Positions 30,193-36,190 of a DNA stretch of 36,190 nucleotides are shown one piece after another. This DNA is from an uncultured Verrucomicrobiota bacterium. GTDB lineage: Bacteria; Verrucomicrobiota; Verrucomicrobiia; Verrucomicrobiales; Verrucomicrobiaceae. Numbering within the stretch: the stretch's first letter is position 1; each line of letters opens with the position of its first letter. The position numbers were made by a program, and so were the translations under genes. The stretch spans positions 1-36,190 of the forward strand of contig CAINGK010000234.1 in assembly GCA_903848465.1 (NCBI GenBank), in the 5' to 3' direction. Below the pieces are notes generated by a model. The model was given only the letters and a program-made list of their open reading frames with translations. It made no database searches and was not told where the DNA came from.

Positions 30193-32289
30193 TCACTTCG
30201 AAGACGATGACACCGGAGTAGGCTCGGGTTGAGGCTTCCAGGTGAGCAGTCCTTTTTCATTCAAGGTGTAGAGCACGGGGATCCCCTTGCCCTGCGGGCC
30301 ATCAGGCAGGAGTTTTCCTGCGGTGTCAAAGTTAGCGATGCGTGAGTCAGCATAGCGGATCCAGCCCTGGAGTGCGCCTGTGGCGGAATCGTAGCGATAC
30401 ACATCGCGCCACTGCTTGGGTGTGGTGAGTCGCGGACTCACGTACATAGGAGCGGTGGAACGTTCGAGCACATCAGGAAAGAGCACTTGGCTGAGCAGCG
30501 TGAGATTGAGGCCGCGCAGCATGTAGCGCTCGCCCAAAGAGAGCTTGTCAGGCGGGGACATGGTGTCGATCTGTCCAGAGGCCTGTTCAACGAGAACACC
30601 CTGCATCAGAAGGCGGTGGAGTTCGGCGCGGACATCCGCGACGGCGGTTGGTTTGGAAGATGCGGCAGCCAGGGCATCGAGCTCGCGCTGCGAACCGAGA
30701 TAGAAGAGCTGAAAGCCAGCGATCGCGTTGAGCACTTTGTCGATGGTGGCCCGCACCGTGAGATCGGATTTTTCCGCGACAGGCGTTTTCAAGGCGGTGC
30801 TGATGGCTTCGCCAAGGCTGTCACGCAGCCTCGTGGCCACGTCCTTGCGCTTGTCGTCTTGTTCGACGGCGCTGTAGGCAGCAAGCCGGGGTTTGAGCGC
30901 GAGGTACTGCTGCTGCAAAGCGCTGCGCTCGGCAGGCGCGAGAATTTGTTCGAGCAGCCGACTGCGGAAATTCGTGTCCTTGATGCTGAAGGCGAGCAGG
31001 ATCTTCACCCAGCGTGGGTCTGTGTCCGTGACGGGCAGGCCGAAATCTGGATTGTGCGTCTGGTAGTGGATTTCCGCCACGCGGCCCTGCTCATCATAAA
31101 AGTGCATCTCGTTGGGCAGCATGTAAAAGCTGATGATCGAGGGAGCGCTGACGCTGGCACCGTTGTCAGCGAAGATGCCGATGTCGATGCGATGGCTGCG
31201 GATGCCAGTGGCGGTGATCCCGGGCGGCGACCAGCGCACGCGGATGCGCATGACATCTCCACCGGGTTCGGATTCGATGTGGACGAAGCGCGGATCTCCC
31301 TGCAGCACGGTGGCGCGCATTTTCAGCGGGGCCTTGACCAGATTGAAGGTGTGATCAAAGCCGATGAGCATGCCGTGCTCGGCTTCATTGCCACGCAGGA
31401 TGCGGGCGATGGAAACAGGCGTGTCGGCAAGCTGCCAGGGATAGGCCCCACCGAGTTCAAAGTAGTTTTTGCCTGGCTCGATTTTGCTTTCCTCAATGAC
31501 GCGTAGCTGCACCAGCGGCGGAATCTTCGCTGGCGTCATGTCATGCGCAGTGCGTACCATTTTTTCCTCGTCGATCTGCGAGCCTTCAAAGACCGGCGGA
31601 TGGGCCTTGCCGGTGAAGTAGTCCTCGGGCGTCTGCACCATCTTGTTTGAACGGCGGAAAATGGACTGCAGCGTAGGCATGAGCAGGTGCTTTTCGATCA
31701 GCAGCTTCTGCGTGTCAGGAGGTAGGGCTGCCGTTGTTGAAAGCAGGGCCTGCAAGAAAGGCTGGTCGCTGAAGGATGAGCCCTGGGAAATGAGCAGGCA
31801 TGGCGTGTTCAGCGGCAGGAGATCGCCATAACCACCACCGCCGCTGCCATTGGCACCGATGTCGTAGTCCTGGTGCTCCGGATAGATGAAGAGGTTGTTC
31901 GACAGATACTGCTGCGCGAGGAAGCGGTTGCCACCGGGGTCCATCATGTAGATGCGCGGCAGGCACCCGAGCTGCGTGGCACCGGAAGCCATGGAGCAGT
32001 TCCCCAGCAGCGGCTGGGGTCGCAAATGAGTGGCGGCACCTTTGTCATTCTCTGCTCCTTTGTGTACCTGCAACTGTGGATACAGCGCCGTGTTCAGCGG
32101 CGAATGCTGGCCGTCACGATTTTCATACATGATGGCTTGGAGTCCCGCCGCAGTGCCTTTGGCAAACCAGTCGTTGAGCAGCCCGGCCACTTTGTCAGTC
32201 CGTGTCGTGACGGGCTGCGCGCCCACATCCGCAAGGCCAAGCGTCAGAAACGCAAGGAGACGCAGACAGTTCGTGGCTGTGGTAAGCAC
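30193..32289 (-). CDS. Large secreted protein of unknown function
   Basis: A 698-residue protein. It starts MLTTATNCLRLLAFLTLGLA, a plausible Sec signal peptide, with cleavage near GAQ at about residue 25. No domain is recognised. The middle has a beta-rich stretch (RIRVRWSPPGITATGIRSHR, SVSAPSIISFYMLPNEMHFYD) and the C-terminal third is helical. A Gly-rich turn (NGSGGGGYG) sits near residue 150, and the C-terminus ends in proline/serine. The open frame is long, uses codons like its neighbours and is not overlapped by a better candidate. It is 56 bases downstream of the histidine kinase on the same strand and may share its transcript, but nothing links their functions. Confidence 0.75.
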   Translation of the reverse strand: MLTTATNCLRLLAFLTLGLADVGAQPVTTRTDKVAGLLNDWFAKGTAAGLQAIMYENRDGQHSPLNTALYPQLQVHKGAENDKGAATHLRPQPLLGNCSMASGATQLGCLPRIYMMDPGGNRFLAQQYLSNNLFIYPEHQDYDIGANGSGGGGYGDLLPLNTPCLLISQGSSFSDQPFLQALLSTTAALPPDTQKLLIEKHLLMPTLQSIFRRSNKMVQTPEDYFTGKAHPPVFEGSQIDEEKMVRTAHDMTPAKIPPLVQLRVIEESKIEPGKNYFELGGAYPWQLADTPVSIARILRGNEAEHGMLIGFDHTFNLVKAPLKMRATVLQGDPRFVHIESEPGGDVMRIRVRWSPPGITATGIRSHRIDIGIFADNGASVSAPSIISFYMLPNEMHFYDEQGRVAEIHYQTHNPDFGLPVTDTDPRWVKILLAFSIKDTNFRSRLLEQILAPAERSALQQQYLALKPRLAAYSAVEQDDKRKDVATRLRDSLGEAISTALKTPVAEKSDLTVRATIDKVLNAIAGFQLFYLGSQRELDALAAASSKPTAVADVRAELHRLLMQGVLVEQASGQIDTMSPPDKLSLGERYMLRGLNLTLLSQVLFPDVLERSTAPMYVSPRLTTPKQWRDVYRYDSATGALQGWIRYADSRIANFDTAGKLLPDGPQGKGIPVLYTLNEKGLLTWKPQPEPTPVSSSSK

Positions 32290-32345
32290 TCCCCATTGTC
32301 ACGGCGGTGAAGCAGTTCGCAAAAGGAATATGCTAAGCCGAAGGT

Positions 32346-35297
32346 TTAACCTGCCGGAGAAGCCAGCGGGAAGAGCAACTTGATCTCGGTGCCCTGATCC
32401 AGGCTGCCCCGCACAAAGAGTTGGCCGCGCATTTGATCCGCAAACACCGCGAGGATTTTGAGACCGAGGCCGCTGCCTTCGCCAGGCTGAAAGTCGGCCA
32501 GCATCCCCACACCATCGTCACTGATGATGAGTTCGCCGCTATTCTGGGTGTAATGCAGCAGGGCGGTGATCCGCCCCTGGCGGCCATGTGGGAAGGCATG
32601 CTCGAAGCAGTTCGACAGCGCTTCATTGAACGTGAGGGCCAGCGGCATGAGCCACTCCTGCTCGATGGGGCCTTCCTGCACTTCCAGATGCACCTTGATC
32701 TGCTCGGACTTCACTTCGTAGCATTCACGCAGATGCGTGACGAGATCGCGCGTGAAATCGCTGAAGGTGTCCGCTTTCCCCAGTGCGACTTGATACAAAT
32801 GCTGATGCAGCGCGGCGATGGCACGCACGCGGTTCTGGCTGGAGCGCAGCGCATTGCGGGCATCCTGATCACTCACACTGTTGATCTGCATGTTGAGCAG
32901 ACTGGAGATGATCTGGAGATGATTTTTGATGCGATGATGCGTCTCGGTGAGCAGGAGTTTCTCTCGCTCGAGATCAACCACCGGCCAGCGCTGGCTGGAA
33001 TGAGACACCACCTGGAAAGCCAGCGGCAGGACGGCTTTCGGATCTGGTGCCAGCGGCACCGACTCCGCAGGTGCGGCGCTCTTGGTCTTGAAATGGGAGG
33101 TGAGTTCCACCCCTCCTTCCTCAAATGCGCGCGCACTGATTTCCACTTCACCGCGTTTGCCATTCCCGCCGAAAAACGGGCGCAGAATGATGGTCTCGGG
33201 ATGTGCCGCCTGCTCGGCGAGATCCGCAAAGAAGCCCGTAGCGTCAGAGGGGCGGAAGAACTGGTGCAGCGGCCTTCCGATGGCAGCACCAGCGTCCAAA
33301 GCAAACACCTCCTGCGCATGTTCCGTCCAGGTGCGCACGCGGCCGTTCGCATCGGTGCTGAGCAGCACGGCGCTGGCCGGCGCGGAGGCTGGGGCAGGCG
33401 CGAGGGAAATGAGTGTGGCAGGTGGCTCGGCTACCGACGCAGTTGCAACGGCGGGCTCGGTGAACTCCTGCAAATAATGAATGGTGCAATGCGTTTCACC
33501 CTGCGCGTCCGGGACGGCTGCCAGGTGCAGAATGGCACGCGAGAAAGTGCCATCGACACGTTTGATGCGCACTCCGAGAGCCTCGGCTTGGCGACCGCTG
33601 GTTTGCAGCGCGCGCAGGGCATCACGCCGTGCCGTAGCACTGTCAGGATCCAGCCAAGCATCCAGCGGATAGCGCCGTAGCTCGGACTTGGCCTGGCCGA
33701 GCAACTCCTCGGCATGCTGATTGACTTCAAAGATGACCCCGGCCTTGTCCGTCATGACTATGGCGATGGGACTGCCCTGCAGCAGCGTGCGCAGCTTGGC
33801 CTCCATGCTGCGGAGTTGCTCCTCATGCCGGGTGTGCTCGGTGGCGTCCTGAATGCTGACGAGCAGACCACCACCAGGCAATGCCAGGGGGTGAAACTCC
33901 AGCTCTTTAAGCAGACCGTCCGCCGTCGCGAGTGATACCGTGCGCGTCAACTGACGCCGCCAGACGCTTTCGCGCCAGGCCAGCACGACTTGCGTACGAT
34001 GTTCTTCGGTTGGGCAGGCATGCGCTAGCCAGCTTTCGACGCTTTGATCCGTTTCCAGCGGGCGGCCCAGCAGTCTAGCCAGACGTTCGTTTTGAAAGAC
34101 AGGCGCACCGCGCTCATCGAGCACGAAGACACCGCAGGGAATGCCTTCGAGATAGCTGCGCAGACGGGCCTCGCGCCTAGCAAAGGCCTGCTGCGCTTCG
34201 GCAAGAGTGCGAAGTTCCTGCCGTGCGCGGGAAAGCTCGATCTCCGAGCGCAGCAGCGCGGCGTCATCTTCCGGTGGCGCAACAGCTACCGGTTGTGTTA
34301 CCGGTGTTGCCACCAAAACAGGTTGCGGTGCAGCGGGCGGGGGGGTGAAGTGTGTCACACCTTCCACCGCTGTCTGCGGTGAAAAGCCCATCAGCAAAAA
34401 CTGGCGGGAGGAGTCTTCCGCCCCTTTGCGGGCCAGCGTCGAAACCAGCCAGCGTGAAGGAGTGGCAGGGTCTGCTGAGGAGTCCGGGTGGGTGATGATG
34501 CAGCTCGGTGCTGGAGCCTGCGTCAGCGCCGCCAAGGCCAGTGATTCGAGCGTTTGCTGGCGCAGCGCGCTGTAGTCGCGGCCATCTCCATACACTTCCC
34601 AAAAGCAGGTAGTGCCTTCCTGAATGCCTTTGTCTAGGGTCAGGTGTGCAGCGGCCACATTCGCGCGTAGAATCGCACCCTCCGCGTTCAACACCAGCAT
34701 GGGGATGGAGCAGTCCAGCGGATCAGGCGTTTTCGCCACCGGTGGGGTGTTGTCCTGGCTCTCAGAAGAAGGAATGGCTTTGTCAGCCTCTTCACTAGCA
34801 GGCGAAGGAGAGCTGAACTTTTCACAAGTGACCATCAGGCCACCGACCGCTGCATCGCGCTTCTTGCGCCACGGACGCACTTCCCAGCGATACACCAAAT
34901 TGCGACCATCGGGTCCACTGAGAGAATCATGCTCACTGCGGACGATGTGCCCTTGCAACGCACGTTCATAGACCTGTCTCCAGCCAGGATGCAGGCCTGG
35001 AAAAATTTCATACTGGCTCTTGCCCACCAGCGGCTGCACCTGCTGCAGTCCGAATTCACTGATCCACTGACGATTGGCCAGGATGTAGCGCATGCTGCGG
35101 TCAAACATGGCCATCGCCACGGGTGCGTTCTCGACCAAAACGCCGAGCACCAGTTCCATATCCTCAGACTCATGCTTGGGGAAATCTGCAGGACTTTGGG
35201 CTGTCGTGCGCTGGTCTCGGGTCTCTTCACGCGCCTTCTCCAGCGGCGCTGTTTGCGCCTTGGGATGGATCACGTTTCTGAGGACCGAAGATGACAT
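32346..35297 (-). CDS. Five-PAS cytoplasmic histidine kinase (HisKA_2 type)
   Basis: A 983-residue sensor kinase with no transmembrane segment or signal peptide, so it should sense an internal or diffusible cue. Five PAS-like domains are visible in order, beginning near VLVENAPVAMAMFDRS, SIPMLVLNAEGAILRAN, LEGIPCGVFVLDERG, LLQGSPIAIVMTDKAG and LSTDANGRVRTWTEHA. The kinase core has the HisKA_2-type phosphoacceptor motif ETHHRIKNH (His788 is the likely site) and HATPase_c motifs ALSNCFEHAF and SDDGVGM with EGSGLGLKIL. This type of kinase phosphorylates a separate response regulator, but none is encoded in the window, so it is an orphan here. ATG 35297 is chosen over the upstream start at 35405, which would add residues without similarity. 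Ligands for the PAS domains are unknown. Confidence 0.92.
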   Translation of the reverse strand: MSSSVLRNVIHPKAQTAPLEKAREETRDQRTTAQSPADFPKHESEDMELVLGVLVENAPVAMAMFDRSMRYILANRQWISEFGLQQVQPLVGKSQYEIFPGLHPGWRQVYERALQGHIVRSEHDSLSGPDGRNLVYRWEVRPWRKKRDAAVGGLMVTCEKFSSPSPASEEADKAIPSSESQDNTPPVAKTPDPLDCSIPMLVLNAEGAILRANVAAAHLTLDKGIQEGTTCFWEVYGDGRDYSALRQQTLESLALAALTQAPAPSCIITHPDSSADPATPSRWLVSTLARKGAEDSSRQFLLMGFSPQTAVEGVTHFTPPPAAPQPVLVATPVTQPVAVAPPEDDAALLRSEIELSRARQELRTLAEAQQAFARREARLRSYLEGIPCGVFVLDERGAPVFQNERLARLLGRPLETDQSVESWLAHACPTEEHRTQVVLAWRESVWRRQLTRTVSLATADGLLKELEFHPLALPGGGLLVSIQDATEHTRHEEQLRSMEAKLRTLLQGSPIAIVMTDKAGVIFEVNQHAEELLGQAKSELRRYPLDAWLDPDSATARRDALRALQTSGRQAEALGVRIKRVDGTFSRAILHLAAVPDAQGETHCTIHYLQEFTEPAVATASVAEPPATLISLAPAPASAPASAVLLSTDANGRVRTWTEHAQEVFALDAGAAIGRPLHQFFRPSDATGFFADLAEQAAHPETIILRPFFGGNGKRGEVEISARAFEEGGVELTSHFKTKSAAPAESVPLAPDPKAVLPLAFQVVSHSSQRWPVVDLEREKLLLTETHHRIKNHLQIISSLLNMQINSVSDQDARNALRSSQNRVRAIAALHQHLYQVALGKADTFSDFTRDLVTHLRECYEVKSEQIKVHLEVQEGPIEQEWLMPLALTFNEALSNCFEHAFPHGRQGRITALLHYTQNSGELIISDDGVGMLADFQPGEGSGLGLKILAVFADQMRGQLFVRGSLDQGTEIKLLFPLASPAG

Positions 35298-35428
35298 GTC
35301 TTGTTTAGTTGAGAAAATTTGAAATTTAGGTTCTCCCAAGTTATCAGCAAGGCGAAAATACGAGGATTTGCGACTCAGTTCAGCAATAATTGAGCCGAGA
35401 AGCAAGAGGCATCATCACTCATGAGAAA

Positions 35429-35869
35429 TCATTCACGATGATACGGCTCCCCCCGATTGATGGTATAAGCACGGTAAATCTGCTCCATCAGCATCACCCA
35501 CGCAATGTCATGCTGCATGGTCAAAGTGGAAAGTGACCAACATTGTTTGGCCTTGGCGCGAAACTGCGCGGAGTGCCCATCTGCTCCGCCGATCACCAAA
35601 CAGATGCGTTTACGGCCAGAAATCTCTTCGTTTTCGATCCATTTAGCCATGTCTAGACTGCGCAACTGACGGCCACGTTCGTCCAGTAAAATGCAGAGAT
35701 CACCTGCACACGCGGCCTCGATCTGTTTCTCCACCCGTTCCAGCGGGGCTTCCTTGATCACTACATGCTCAAATTGGCTGTAGTGCTTAAGTCGCTTCCA
35801 GTAGAGATCTACGGCCTCTTTAACCCATGGGTGTCCAGGTTTCCCAACTGTGATGATACGCCATTGCAT
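35429..35869 (-). CDS. rlmH: 23S rRNA (pseudouridine1915-N3)-methyltransferase
   Basis: RlmH uses S-adenosylmethionine to methylate N3 of pseudouridine 1915 in helix 69 of 23S rRNA. The 146-residue protein belongs to the SPOUT class, with the conserved ILLDERG, LVIGGADGH (S-adenosylmethionine-binding knot) and the C-terminal GEPYHRE. ATG 35869 (MQWRIITVGKPGHPW) fits the family start better than the upstream ATG at 35890. It is upstream of the histidine kinase on the same strand with a 131-base gap. A perfect inverted repeat lies just upstream at 35884-35918. Confidence 0.95.
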   Translation of the reverse strand: MQWRIITVGKPGHPWVKEAVDLYWKRLKHYSQFEHVVIKEAPLERVEKQIEAACAGDLCILLDERGRQLRSLDMAKWIENEEISGRKRICLVIGGADGHSAQFRAKAKQCWSLSTLTMQHDIAWVMLMEQIYRAYTINRGEPYHRE

Positions 35870-35883
35870 GTGCCCAAAAGCGC

Positions 35884-35918
35884 ATATCACGGAGCAATAT
35901 ACAAGCCGTCCGTGATAT
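35884..35918. promoter_or_regulatory. Inverted repeat upstream of rlmH
   Basis: ATATCACGGA and TCCGTGATAT form a perfect 10-base inverted repeat with a 15-base spacer. It begins 15 bases upstream of the rlmH start, in an AT-rich region. It could be an operator overlapping the rlmH promoter, an RNA hairpin or a chance palindrome. No regulator is assigned. Confidence 0.4.
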
Positions 35919-36029
35919 TATGGATATTTTAATAAAGATGGAAATAGTTGCACAGCATTACCATCCTTGTTGTTGCATAATTTAAAAAGATCGTTAAAAT
36001 GAGAATGCTAATTCAAAAATTAACCGTAC

Positions 36030-36190
36030 GCCAAGTCTATGTCCAAAGCGGCGGCGCAAATTTTATTCTGTAAAAGTGGCGATCAGGTTTGGGATGGTTC
36101 AGCGGAGTTCATGTTGAGGTAAATTTTGCCGTTGCTCCACTCATCGCTTTGCTCGCAGAGCAGGGCGGAGACGAGGCGCAGGAGGGAGGC
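36030..36190 (-). mobile_element. 3' end of an IS256-family insertion sequence, partial
   Basis: The last 108 bases encode the C-terminus of an IS256-type transposase on the minus strand. The non-coding flank from about 36030 to 36082, including CAAAGCGGCGGCGCAAAT and CTGTAAAAGTGGC, is likely to contain the terminal inverted repeat of the element, but the exact boundary cannot be set without the other end. Confidence 0.5.
36083..36190 (-). CDS. IS256-family (mutator-type) transposase, C-terminal fragment
   Basis: Reading the minus strand from the window edge gives 35 residues, including RLVSALLCEQSDEWSNGKIY, before a TGA at 36083-36085. The RLVSALLxExSxEWxxGxxYLNM pattern is the characteristic C-terminal end of IS256 (mutator) transposases. 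The catalytic DDE residues would lie outside the window. Whether the full gene is intact cannot be judged. Confidence 0.75.
   Translation of the reverse strand, partial: ASLLRLVSALLCEQSDEWSNGKIYLNMNSAEPSQT

Noticed and set aside
30487..31506. 339-codon plus-strand frame opposite the secreted unknown protein
   Set aside because: The opposite strand has a longer frame with a signal peptide and better codon character.
32421..33680. 419-codon plus-strand frame opposite the histidine kinase
   Set aside because: Antisense to a certain histidine kinase core.

Overview
The window is about 36 kb of GC-rich, densely coding bacterial chromosome. It most likely comes from a member of the Verrucomicrobiota (Verrucomicrobiaceae/Prosthecobacter-like). 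That placement is an inference. It rests on a double-length UvrA, a Cys-containing protein family I associate with Planctomycetes and Verrucomicrobia, secreted Tat-type sugar isomerase and NIPSNAP proteins, weak Shine-Dalgarno sequences, and palindromic or heptameric repeats between genes. No rRNA, tRNA or CRISPR array was seen.

Layout. 1-5310: hemC (porphyrin synthesis), an LptF/LptG-type permease with an extra membrane domain at its N-terminus, a conserved hypothetical gene closely followed by pyrE, a DUF1330 gene and a 69-residue gene. 5311-10106: a Tat-exported TIM-barrel isomerase-like protein, a doubly disrupted YhcG/DUF1016 nuclease-like pseudogene, a NIPSNAP protein, a secreted thioredoxin and a secreted protein of unknown function. 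10125-19375: a LysR regulator divergent from a DUF2339 / DUF3999 membrane pair, then a shorter paralogue of the DUF3999 C-terminal half, then a DUF255 (YyaL-like) thioredoxin-fold protein. 19406-20762: two adjacent toxin-antitoxin loci. The first has an intact antitoxin and a frameshifted RelE/ParE-type toxin; the second is a Phd-like/VapC pair that looks intact. 20833-26481: a 1882-residue UvrA made of two complete UvrA units in one chain, carrying an in-frame palindromic element. 26536-30155: an ExbD-like orphan, a YebC-family regulator and a putative lipoprotein whose signal peptide lies on a terminal inverted repeat. 30193-35869, minus strand: a secreted unknown protein, a five-PAS cytoplasmic histidine kinase and rlmH. 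36083-36190: the C-terminus of an IS256-type transposase running off the window.

Most genes are core or lineage-specific functions. The accessory signal is in decayed defence/addiction genes and small repeats. The two most notable repeats are an 89-bp imperfect palindrome read in frame inside uvrA and a roughly 199-bp element with near-perfect 32-bp inverted ends between the yebC-family gene and the lipoprotein gene. I see no clear new multi-gene system. The best leads are the tandem UvrA with its insert, the DUF2339-DUF3999-paralogue locus, and the repeat that appears to supply a signal peptide.
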